Shown here piece after piece: positions 1 through 4,950 of a stretch of DNA of 7,375 bases (within the stretch, counting starts at the first letter, position 1; each line of letters begins with the position of its first letter). Source of the stretch: Candidatus Levyibacteriota bacterium (GTDB lineage Bacteria; Patescibacteriota; Microgenomatia; Levybacterales; UBA12049); assembly GCA_023245515.1 (NCBI GenBank), contig JAHFKE010000054.1, positions 1 to 7,375 of the forward strand, read 5' to 3'. The notes under the pieces were generated by a model, which worked only from the letters and a program-made list of their open reading frames with translations, did no database searches and was not told the DNA's origin. Made by a program: the position numbers and the translations under genes.

Positions 1-2
1 CC

Positions 3-875
3 GTACCTCTCTTTTTCCTTATTTCAGGTTTCGTCCTCGAACTGAACTATCCTTTTCATGCCAACTATCTTACGTATCTTAAGAAACGCTTCAATAAGAT
101 TCTCATTCCCTATGTCTTTTGGAGTGCCATCTACTATTTCTTCGTCTACACCCATCACAAAATCAACTTTTTCCAGACACTACTCGGAGGAAATGCATCC
201 TATCAACTCTACTTCATCCCCTCATTACTTATCTTTTATCTCCTGTTTCCTTTTATCCACCGATATTACCAGACACTTTCAAAAAAGAGCATCCTTCTCG
301 TCCTGGGCTCACTTCAGCTCATCTTGCTCTCTTTGGATTATTACGCACACGCAGTACCCTTTTTCTATCCTATCAATATAGTTCTTCTTAATTATTTTGT
401 TTTCTTCTTGGGAGTAAGTGCTTCGCATCATCACGAGAGGATTATGACTTTTATCAAGAAATGGATTTCAGTAATAACATTGATGGCTGTCGCCACGGGA
501 CTGTTTATCTTTTTTGAGGGAAGATATTTCTATCTCAAAACACACAATTATTTATCGTTCTATTCACAATGGCGTCCGAGTGTTTTCTTCTATACACTTT
601 TTCTGACACCCTCTCTTTATTACTTTTTAAGCCAACTGAAACTCGGGCACGGTATTAAGAAGTTTTCACATCTTTCCTTTTTTGTCTTCTTCGTTCACGT
701 CATCGTTCTTGAGACAGCCTGGGATTTTATCGAAGCTCCTCTCTTTAAAGATAATCCACAGATTATTCACCAAGTATGGTACGATCCATTATGGTTTCTC
801 CTTGTTTCAGGCATCTCATTTCTCCTGGCCTACGTAGTGCGCAAGTTACCCTTCGCCTCAAAGATAACAGGCTAG
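3..875 (+). CDS. Acyltransferase-3 family membrane protein, 5' truncated
   Basis: This is the C-terminal 290 residues of an integral membrane O-acyltransferase. The frame is open from the window edge, so the true start lies upstream. Family signatures are visible: FFLISGFVLE at fragment residues 4-13 (the LSGFL-type segment near the family N-terminus), RFNKILIPYVFWS at 29-41, and YQLYFIPSLLIFYLLFP at 67-83. At least seven further hydrophobic segments follow, up to about residue 280. Members move acyl groups, often acetyl, from a cytoplasmic donor onto extracytoplasmic sugars of surface polysaccharide, peptidoglycan or secondary metabolites. The substrate cannot be told here. The catalytic His expected near the N-terminus is outside the window, and roughly 50-60 residues are probably missing. 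It ends with TAG and converges on the gene at 980-1903. The family is fairly certain; the role is not. Confidence 0.85.
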   Translation, partial: VPLFFLISGFVLELNYPFHANYLTYLKKRFNKILIPYVFWSAIYYFFVYTHHKINFFQTLLGGNASYQLYFIPSLLIFYLLFPFIHRYYQTLSKKSILLVLGSLQLILLSLDYYAHAVPFFYPINIVLLNYFVFFLGVSASHHHERIMTFIKKWISVITLMAVATGLFIFFEGRYFYLKTHNYLSFYSQWRPSVFFYTLFLTPSLYYFLSQLKLGHGIKKFSHLSFFVFFVHVIVLETAWDFIEAPLFKDNPQIIHQVWYDPLWFLLVSGISFLLAYVVRKLPFASKITG

Positions 876-979
876 TAAATTCTAGGACCAAAGGGGGATT
901 ATCGAAGCGCTTACTTCCTTCCGCTATTGTTTTATGCCAAAAAAATGTAACATTATCCTTTGAGAGTAAAATAATTATT

Positions 980-1903
980 TTATCGCATTTCGTATTCAGC
1001 CCAATTCTCCCCGGAAGTGCGAGCTGACTCAAGCATCCATTGAGGCTTAGACATCCTTCGGTCTTTTTTCTCGCAAATTGTAGTCAAAACACCAGGTTTT
1101 CTGAACTGATAACCCTCAGATCTCAATTGCAAAGAATTAGTTTGATTTTGCCTTCCTGATATTTGATTTTTCGCTGTTAATATAGCAGGATCTGCACCGA
1201 GATCTTGCAACTCCCTCCGATAAATAATTAACTCATCACTTGGATCATCTATCGCAACAACATGTTCACCTATACCTAGAAGGTCTCCAAAATATCTTTC
1301 AGCATTCGTTCCTAGCGAAACTCGAGGATCGAGAATTAGAATATTTGCCTGTATATTTTTTGGTTTATCAGCCCCATTTGTCCCTTTGGCTAATCCACGT
1401 TCCCTTATAATGGCAGCATATCGTTCCGGTATATGCCTGTAGCCTTGTTGCCATTTATCTTGCCAGGAAAGAGCTGGCTCTGTAAATCCCGGCATTTGAC
1501 TAACTTCAGAAAGTCCGATATTTGCCTCGACAATACCTGCTTCCCTAGAATCAAGTCCGGCAATACTATGCATAAAGAACATCAAATAATCAGCTTGTCC
1601 CCATCCCTTAACCTTACCCAGCTCTGAAGGTATAAGAAAATCTTCAGAAGTAGTACCGGGAATAGTCCTTATCAAATTTTCTCCTACAACTTCAGCATAT
1701 CTCGTATTTCTTTCGACTACCTCTCCATAAGACAAGCTCGTATCCTTACTAAATCCACCCGAAGTTATCGCCATAGGAGTATAAAAAATAGGATCAAGTC
1801 CGTGTTCAGCAGTAGTATTACGAAAGTAAGTGTATGAAGCAATAGGTGAAGAAGCTGCCTTTTCAATCTCTGCAAATATTCTTTTATATGGTCGCTCTAA
1901 CAT
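980..1903 (-). CDS. Hypothetical protein, leaderless orphan
   Basis: I do not recognise this 307-codon frame. It appears soluble, with no signal peptide or membrane segment. The most family-like stretch is residues 40-75 (FYTPMAITSGG, then ERNTRYAEVV), followed by a Trp/aromatic-rich middle (WGQADYLMFFMHS at 101-113, WQDKWQQGYRHIPERYAA at 147-164) and LILDPRVSLGTN at 189-200. A proline followed by ITSGG and then a helix with an Asn recalls nucleoside 2-deoxyribosyltransferase-like folds such as DUF4406, but only faintly and without a complete motif set. The start is well supported: TGGTATAAT lies exactly 7 nt upstream of the ATG with no Shine-Dalgarno, so the mRNA should begin at or next to the start codon. 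The 3' end converges on the acyltransferase, and the last 60 residues are polar and look less conserved. Confidence 0.7.
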   Translation of the reverse strand: MLERPYKRIFAEIEKAASSPIASYTYFRNTTAEHGLDPIFYTPMAITSGGFSKDTSLSYGEVVERNTRYAEVVGENLIRTIPGTTSEDFLIPSELGKVKGWGQADYLMFFMHSIAGLDSREAGIVEANIGLSEVSQMPGFTEPALSWQDKWQQGYRHIPERYAAIIRERGLAKGTNGADKPKNIQANILILDPRVSLGTNAERYFGDLLGIGEHVVAIDDPSDELIIYRRELQDLGADPAILTAKNQISGRQNQTNSLQLRSEGYQFRKPGVLTTICEKKDRRMSKPQWMLESARTSGENWAEYEMR

Positions 1904-1910
1904 GGGGTCT

Positions 1911-1919
1911 ATTATACCA
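1911..1919 (-). promoter_or_regulatory. Extended -10 promoter, leaderless start
   Basis: On the minus strand TGGTATAAT is a consensus -10 box with its TGn extension. Seven bases separate it from the ATG at 1903, so transcription should start at about the A of the ATG. No clear -35 box is visible. The same arrangement recurs at three other genes in the window. Confidence 0.7.
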
Positions 1920-1994
1920 GAGGCTTGAGCCCTTTGATGAGGCGAGTCTTTTCCAATGCAAGACGATCATGAAATTTTACACAACTAAAAGAAT

Positions 1995-2226
1995 TTATGC
2001 AGGTTCAATGTTGTAGAGAGCAAGTGCCTGGGTGGCAACGCCCTCTTGGTGCTAGAGTAACTTATGTGCTTCAGGGCTGAAGCCTTCGTAGAGCTGGTTG
2101 TACAACTGTTTCTGCTCAGCAAAGAGTGTTGAAGTAAAGGGCTGACCCCACACCCGAGTTCTGCCAATCGGTCGCCCAAAGCAATAAGGCGATTCCTTCC
2201 GTCAAGAATCGCATCGATTCTGTTTA
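1995..2226 (-). pseudogene. Decayed gene fragment of unknown family
   Basis: Two adjacent frames on the minus strand read as one protein-like sequence. The first gives RIDAILDGRNRLIALGDRL followed by AELG. After a shift, the second gives VWGQPFTSTLFAEQKQLYNQ and then LYEGFSPEAHKLL. An in-frame TAG (2052-2054) interrupts it, and HQEGVATQALALYNIEPA follows before TAA at 1995. Restoring one G in the G-run at 2153-2155 joins the two frames cleanly as LGVWGQPF, so a one-base deletion is the simplest lesion. No start codon or promoter is seen, and a TAA closes the frame upstream. I cannot name the parent family. The helical, Gln/Leu-rich C-terminus ends naturally, so this is probably the last 75 or so residues of a longer gene. 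With two lesions, sequencing error alone is unlikely. Confidence 0.5.
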
Positions 2227-2287
2227 CTATATTTTTTTATTTTAAAATGAAAAAATATGATGTAAAGGAATTTATCGTGACGAAGCA

Positions 2288-2296
2288 TGGTATACT
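2288..2296 (+). promoter_or_regulatory. Extended -10 promoter, leaderless start
   Basis: TGGTATACT ends 6 nt before the ATG at 2303. A transcript starting at the usual distance would begin on or next to the start codon. The region upstream is very AT-rich (2221-2275) and has no convincing -35 box. No Shine-Dalgarno sequence lies between the box and the ATG. Confidence 0.65.
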
Positions 2297-2302
2297 ACTC
2301 CC

Positions 2303-3184
2303 ATGCAGCAGAAAACACTCGATCACTATCTGGAATATGGGCTGTTTACTTATCCGGGCTTGTACGAAAGTTATTTAAAGACCTTGCCTGGCGACGTGCG
2401 CGAGTTGGGGGCACTGCTTCGAAAAAACTTTATCCATCGTACAACTCTAGATGCGGGTAATATAGGGACAAATGCTGATTTGAAGTATGGTGATATGACA
2501 AAGGCTCCATGGTATAGGCAAGCGGAAGATGATAATTTAGCTACAACTGCTGCTATGTTGGCGGAGTTGTTTCGCCGAGATCCACAGGGATTAACAGTGG
2601 GGCGAAGAGTTGAGGATAAAGTCGTTTTGACTTGTCGTTATGTAGCAATACTCATGGCGTCTGTTCTCAAAGCCAAAAGCATTCCCGCTCGTGTACGATC
2701 AGGCTTTGCAGGATACTTTGAGGGGACCAACGATGCTTGGGATCATTGGGTAACACAATATTGGGATCAAGCAACTGAACGATGGATAACTCTAGATGTA
2801 GATGGTAGTTTACATAGAACAGGTTTTGATATGTATGATATTCCGGAGGGAAAATTTAATTGGTCAGCTGACGTGTGGTTGGCAGTACGACAGAGCAAGA
2901 AGGATGGTAATCATTTTAAGAATGCTGGTGGTTTTCAAGGATTGATAGCTATTGCACGGGAGCTGTTTTATGATTTTCATTGTTTGATGAATAATGAAAT
3001 TTTGTATTTACACCATCCTGAAATGACGATGCTGCATAATTTTGACAAAAATTCAGAGGAAAAATTGCAAGAAATTGATGCATTGGCAAGGTTAATGCAA
3101 AGTTCTGACGATAACTTTGATAAGCTTCTAGAAATCTGGAACACGAAGAAGGAATTTAGACTCCTCAAAGGCGCATTGTTGTAA
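2303..3184 (+). CDS. Transglutaminase-like cysteine protease-fold protein
   Basis: This 293-aa protein has a transglutaminase-like core. The motif LTCRYVAILMASVLKAKSIP (residues 109-128) carries the nucleophile Cys111 at the start of the core helix. ARVRSGFAGYF follows, then AWDHWVTQYW (145-154) with the active-site His148, and RWITLDVDG (160-168) with Asp165 or Asp167 as third residue. The Cys-His-Asp order and spacing match bacterial transglutaminase-like domains, which are mostly peptidases or amide-processing enzymes rather than cross-linkers. There is no signal peptide or membrane segment, so it should act in the cytoplasm, which is less usual than the exported forms. The N-terminal 80 and C-terminal 90 residues are outside the core and not recognised. 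The start is set by an extended -10 box 6 nt upstream. It converges on the YdeI-like gene with a 19-bp gap. The natural substrate is unknown. Confidence 0.85.
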   Translation: MQQKTLDHYLEYGLFTYPGLYESYLKTLPGDVRELGALLRKNFIHRTTLDAGNIGTNADLKYGDMTKAPWYRQAEDDNLATTAAMLAELFRRDPQGLTVGRRVEDKVVLTCRYVAILMASVLKAKSIPARVRSGFAGYFEGTNDAWDHWVTQYWDQATERWITLDVDGSLHRTGFDMYDIPEGKFNWSADVWLAVRQSKKDGNHFKNAGGFQGLIAIARELFYDFHCLMNNEILYLHHPEMTMLHNFDKNSEEKLQEIDALARLMQSSDDNFDKLLEIWNTKKEFRLLKGALL

Positions 3185-3203
3185 CTTCCATTTTGTAGCA
3201 GGG

Positions 3204-3770
3204 CTATTGCATCGGTTCGAGGAGCGCCCAATTATGCGAGACAGCAGGTTCGCTACAAAGACTACGATTGAAACAACATGGTCTTCTCATTCCTTTGTTG
3301 AGCTTGTCCAGAGCAACTTCAATATGCTTTTGGCGCGTTTCCGGAGTTTTGACAGCGCGTATCCAGCGAACCCAATCCCAACGAGCCATTGGGGTAATAT
3401 CCTTCCATAAAGCTTCGGCTTTAGGGGAAGTTGCTAAAGCTTTCTGCACATCAACCGGCACCTCCGGTTCTATCCATTCTTTGGTAGGTGTAAGTGAAAC
3501 TTGTACTGTATCGCCCACGGTGGCCTTAGCGTCATCCAGCAACTTTTCATCAGGACGGAACCAGTGACTTGGCTTTAGCCCTGGTCCATACTTCCCATCT
3601 GGTTCAAGCAAAGTTTTAAAAGGAACGCCATTGATGGATCCCTTAACCATTAACATACCCCTTGAGGGGAGTTGTGCCGAGGCATCCTCAGGCAACCTGA
3701 GAATAGTCCATGCACCTATTTTATATAAGGTTGTTTCAAAATGAATCATAGGCATATTCGCTGTCTTCAT
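3204..3770 (-). CDS. DUF1905 / YdeI (OmpD-associated)-like protein
   Basis: This 188-aa soluble protein has two recognisable parts. Residues 9-95 match a DUF1905 beta-barrel: IHFETTLYKIGAWTILRLP, then GMLMVKGSINGVPFKTLLEP, then a KPSHWFRP segment and VGDTVQVSLTPTKEW. Residues 101-160 match the helical YdeI/OmpD-associated domain (EVPVDVQKAL, ALWKDITPMARWDWVRWI, then RQKHIEVALDKLNKG). The family has been linked to bacteriocin and peptide protection, but its biochemical role is unclear. The tail MRRPCCFNRSLC is Cys-rich, and I infer that it is a normal ending for this subfamily. I chose the ATG at 3770 because TGGTATAAT stands exactly 7 nt before it, overlapping an earlier in-frame ATG. A longer open frame exists to 3944, but its extra N-terminal residues are not family-like and cross this promoter. 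Confidence 0.85.
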   Translation of the reverse strand: MKTANMPMIHFETTLYKIGAWTILRLPEDASAQLPSRGMLMVKGSINGVPFKTLLEPDGKYGPGLKPSHWFRPDEKLLDDAKATVGDTVQVSLTPTKEWIEPEVPVDVQKALATSPKAEALWKDITPMARWDWVRWIRAVKTPETRQKHIEVALDKLNKGMRRPCCFNRSLCSEPAVSHNWALLEPMQ

Positions 3771-3777
3771 ATTCTCC

Positions 3778-3786
3778 ATTATACCA
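3778..3786 (-). promoter_or_regulatory. Extended -10 promoter, leaderless start
   Basis: TGGTATAAT on the minus strand, then seven bases (GGAGAAT), then the ATG at 3770. GGAG lies between the box and the start, but in a leaderless transcript it would sit upstream of the RNA 5' end. The spacing equals that at 1911-1919, which supports the start choice for the YdeI-like gene. Confidence 0.65.
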
Positions 3787-3885
3787 AAGGTCACAGTTAG
3801 ACTAAAGGATCGTCGTGGTCTATAAAATTTGCGAATAACTAGCTCATGAGGGAATGTAAGTAGATATAGTTTTAGTCTTATAAGA

Positions 3886-3914
3886 TTGATAATTGTGCCT
3901 TTTTCTGCTATACT
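3886..3914 (+). promoter_or_regulatory. Sigma70-type promoter with flanking dyads
   Basis: TTGATA (3886-3891), a 17-nt spacer and TATACT (3909-3914) with an extended TGC form the best -35/-10 pair in the window. It points right towards the GC-rich genes and lies outside the left inverted repeat. Start is predicted near 3921, which gives a leader of about 185 nt. Two perfect dyads touch it: TCTTATAAGA (3876-3885) abuts the -35, and GCTATA-CT-TATAGC (3907-3920) covers the -10 to the start. They could be operators, but AT-rich dyads also arise by chance. Confidence 0.55.
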
Positions 3915-3976
3915 TATAGCCTGTAAAAAGAAAAAAAGTGTCAATTAGCGATACTATTCTTTTGATTTACAATTTC

Positions 3977-4006
3977 ATCCTTGTTCTTTAACATTACAAA
4001 AAGTTA
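3977..4006 (+). repeat. Left inverted repeat of the GC-rich cassette
   Basis: Reading inward it starts ATCCTTGTT, continues with a variable 7 nt containing TTT, and ends ATTACAAAAAGTTA. The first 9 and last 14 bases are identical to the reverse complement of 4819-4847. Only the centre differs (one substitution, then AAC against GT). Confidence 0.75.
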
Positions 4007-4075
4007 ACTTGAGTGAATAGAGTCCTGCTTACTACCGTTCGATATTAGGTAGGGCCCTATTCACTCAGGAAGTTA
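4005..4075. promoter_or_regulatory. Long leader hairpin next to the left repeat
   Basis: The arms 4011-4028 and 4049-4066 (GAGTGAATAG opposite CTATTCACTC, continuing inward) pair at 17 of 18 positions as RNA, two of them G-U. A 20-nt loop separates them. After a 3-nt bulge (AGG, 4067-4069), TAACTT (4005-4010) and AAGTTA (4070-4075) add six more pairs. In the rightward transcript it lies in the leader, 31 nt before the ATG at 4107, and is not followed by a U-run, so it is not a terminator in that direction. On the opposite strand it is followed by ACTTTTTG, so it could stop leftward transcription leaving the cassette. Confidence 0.55.
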
Positions 4076-4093
4076 TCTCAAAAAAGCAAAATC

Positions 4094-4102
4094 GGAGAGG
4101 AG
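4094..4102 (+). promoter_or_regulatory. Strong Shine-Dalgarno site
   Basis: GGAGAGGAG ends 4 nt before the ATG at 4107. It is one of the few strong ribosome binding sites in the window and fixes this start. It contrasts with the leaderless starts of the flanking genes. Confidence 0.75.
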
Positions 4103-4106
4103 TATC

Positions 4107-4343
4107 ATGAGTGAGACCCAGATCCTCCAGGCACGCTTTGCCGAGGAGCAGCGACGCGAGCTCGAGGTACGACAAACGATCTATGCCGTCTTGGTATTAC
4201 TCGTGGTACTCGGCCTGTCCGCCCTCGTCATCGGATTCAAAACGTACACGATACCAGTGACAGCCATCGGTGGGGTCATGCTCGTGTCCGTGGGCGTGAT
4301 CGCCGCAATCGCTGCGTGGCAGGGCAGTAAGCACTACTATTAA
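4107..4343 (+). CDS. Small two-TM membrane protein of unknown function
   Basis: I do not recognise this 78-aa protein. Residues 1-23 are charged and helical (QARFAEEQRRELEVRQ), with no signal peptide. Two hydrophobic segments follow, about residues 24-44 (TIYAVLVLLVVLGLSALVIG) and 51-71 (VTAIGGVMLVSVGVIAAIAA). They are joined by the short turn FKTYTIP, and the protein ends in a small polar tail (WQGSKHYY). A helical hairpin with both ends in the cytoplasm is the likely topology. Small proteins of this shape include holins, toxin peptides, secretion accessory subunits and many orphans, and nothing here selects one. The start is fixed by the site at 4094-4102. G/C-ending codons dominate (57 of 78), unlike the flanks. 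It is the first gene of the cassette and is probably co-transcribed with the 4519 gene from the promoter at 3886-3914. Confidence 0.7.
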   Translation: MSETQILQARFAEEQRRELEVRQTIYAVLVLLVVLGLSALVIGFKTYTIPVTAIGGVMLVSVGVIAAIAAWQGSKHYY

Positions 4344-4382
4344 CGTTGGGTGCAAAGCTCAACTACGGGCCGTAATCGTCTC

Positions 4383-4484
4383 ATGATCGATGGAGACTGG
4401 CTCGATTCGACTAGAAAGAGAGGAGAACTCACGACCGAAAGGCCGAGATTCACCTGGCAAATCACTGGGGAAACGCCCTGGTGA
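4383..4484 (+). CDS. Possible 33-aa small ORF
   Basis: This short frame begins MIDGDWLDSTRKRGE and ends RFTWQITGETPW. It lies between the two cassette genes, in the same frame as the 4107 gene, whose TAA is 13 codons upstream. No ribosome binding site precedes its ATG. Instead, a strong one (AGAGAGGAG, 4417-4425) lies inside it, 5 nt before an ACG codon (4431), exactly where a start codon would be expected. The real product could therefore be a 17-residue peptide started at ACG, or the decayed start of a former gene. The absence of stops here may also simply reflect GC-rich DNA. The hairpin CCCAC-GATAT-GTGGG (4485-4499) follows its stop directly. Evidence for translation is weak. Confidence 0.2.
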   Translation: MIDGDWLDSTRKRGELTTERPRFTWQITGETPW

Positions 4485-4504
4485 CCCACGATATGTGGGA
4501 TAGT

Positions 4505-4514
4505 GGAAGGAAAG
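4505..4514 (+). promoter_or_regulatory. Shine-Dalgarno site of the 4519 gene
   Basis: GGAAGGAAAG lies 4 to 13 nt before the ATG, with the GAAGG core 8 nt away, a normal spacing. It supports the ATG at 4519 over the competing frame that opens at 4503. Confidence 0.65.
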
Positions 4515-4518
4515 CAAG

Positions 4519-4788
4519 ATGGTAGATCGCATCTACGGAACGTCCGGCACCGTGCTGCGGAACACGTTCGACGGGTCGGCCGAGGAGATCAGCCTCCACG
4601 AGTCCGGCAGTCCGCTGAACCGAGGCGCCGTCCAGCTCAAGCTGCTCGACGGTTCCACCGTCGAGGTGTGGGCCGATGGTCGCGTGCTGATCACCGACTC
4701 CAACAACCGGCAGGTCGTGCTGCGCCGGATCCAGGCTCTCGTTTCCATGGAGCGGGGCACCCCACTCGGCGTCGCTGCGGCCGGCTGA
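4519..4788 (+). CDS. GC-rich 89-aa hypothetical protein
   Basis: I do not recognise this protein. It is soluble and looks mainly beta: alternating hydrophobic strands appear in VQLKLLDGSTVEVWADGRVL (about residues 38-57) and ITDSNNRQVVLRRIQALVSM (58-77), with a Gly/Ser-rich N-terminal third and a short Gly/Ala tail. The repeated pattern of strand, turn (LDGST, ADGR, DSNNR) and strand suggests a small beta-sheet or barrel. Coding status rests on a good Shine-Dalgarno site and very strong third-position bias (77 of 89 codons end in G or C). The overlapping plus-strand frame at 4503-4850 and the minus-strand frames are shadows of it. It is second in the cassette, 175 bp after the membrane protein gene and just before a terminator-like hairpin. 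It may act with that membrane protein, but nothing shows this directly. Confidence 0.7.
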   Translation: MVDRIYGTSGTVLRNTFDGSAEEISLHESGSPLNRGAVQLKLLDGSTVEVWADGRVLITDSNNRQVVLRRIQALVSMERGTPLGVAAAG

Positions 4789-4800
4789 CCACAACCACTC

Positions 4801-4827
4801 CATCCCAGAAAGGGGTGATAACTTTTT
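4801..4827 (+). terminator. Terminator-like hairpin running into the right repeat
   Basis: CATCCC (4801-4806) pairs with GGGGTG (4812-4817), one pair being G-U, around an AGAAA loop. ATAAC and then TTTTT follow. The stem is short and the U-run is offset by 5 nt, so efficiency is uncertain. The T-run belongs to the right inverted repeat. Confidence 0.45.
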
Positions 4828-4847
4828 GTAATACAAACAACAAGGAT
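4819..4847 (-). repeat. Right inverted repeat of the GC-rich cassette
   Basis: This is the reverse-complement partner of 3977-4006, with 26 bases identical and one base shorter. Similarity stops sharply outside both outer ends (ATCC) and within two bases of the inner GTTA. Such limits are expected of element termini or recombination sites rather than of a duplicated gene. Confidence 0.75.
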
Positions 4848-4848
4848 T

Positions 4849-4950
4849 AAGCACCTGGTGGTGAAAAGAATGTGAATAAAGATGCCTCGCGGCAACGCTC
4901 GCGGATGTATCCGCATTCATATTTCAATTCAACATACCCATCAGGTGCTT
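4849..4950. repeat. Imperfect inverted copy of the 4924 gene's 3' end
   Basis: AAGCACCTG (4849-4857) is the exact reverse complement of CAGGTGCTT (4942-4950), and the match continues with TGG after one mismatch. Weaker similarity extends inward to the GATGC (4881) and GCATTC (4913) region. The right arm encodes the last residues (KKHLMG) of the membrane protein at 4924. Between the arms lie the hairpin GCGGA-TGTA-TCCGC (4901-4914) and two copies of CTCGCGG (4886, 4898). TTTTT follows the outer stem on the plus strand (4949-4953), as in a bidirectional terminator. Confidence 0.5.

Larger units (their letters stand above)
3977..4847. mobile_element. GC-rich cassette bounded by inverted repeats
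   Basis: A segment of about 870 bp is bounded by imperfect inverted repeats of about 30 bp (3977-4006 and 4819-4847) and holds two small genes at 4107 and 4519. Three features separate it from its surroundings. First, third codon positions are mostly G or C (hand count 77 of 89 codons in the 4519 gene, 57 of 78 in the 4107 gene), against 4 of the first 31 codons in the zeta-like gene. Second, its genes use strong Shine-Dalgarno sites while neighbours look leaderless. Third, hairpins stand just inside both repeats. No transposase or integrase is encoded, and no target duplication longer than the ambiguous 2-bp AT is visible. It may be a non-autonomous transposon, a cassette moved by an enzyme in trans, or an invertible segment. 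Confidence 0.5.

Noticed and set aside
58..391. Two plus-strand frames opening at 58 and 119
   Set aside because: They overlap the acyltransferase frame (open from position 3), which has clear family motifs. These two read as Ser/Pro-rich shadow sequence.
967..982. Perfect 16-bp palindrome made only of A and T at the convergent gene ends
   Set aside because: An A/T-only stem is weak, and palindromes of this kind are common in AT-rich DNA. It could help termination but cannot be supported.
1985..2179. 64-aa minus-strand frame with its own ATG
   Set aside because: It switches away from the protein-like frame at the frameshift and becomes Ser/Leu-rich. It is better explained as part of the gene remnant.
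3771..3944. N-terminal extension of the YdeI-like gene to an ATG at 3944
   Set aside because: The extra residues are not family-like, and the extension crosses a consensus TGGTATAAT placed 7 nt before the ATG at 3770.
3938..3991. GTG-started 17-codon leader peptide
   Set aside because: The purine-rich stretch before GTG is a poly-A run rather than a Shine-Dalgarno, and the frame is too short to judge.
4005..4075. Integron attC site as an explanation of the hairpin and cassette
   Set aside because: The hairpin ends do not give the RYYYAAC and GTTRRRY core boxes: the right end reads GTTATCT. No integrase is present.
4344..4484. Read-through of the TAA of the 4107 gene (recoded stop giving a longer protein)
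   Set aside because: No recoding signal is seen, the membrane protein ends naturally, and absence of stops in GC-rich DNA is unremarkable.
4462..4920. Long minus-strand frames (to 4916 and 4920) and a plus-strand frame 4503-4850 over the GC-rich gene
   Set aside because: They cross the right inverted repeat and terminator, lack ribosome sites and family features, and are expected shadows of a gene with strong G/C third-position bias.
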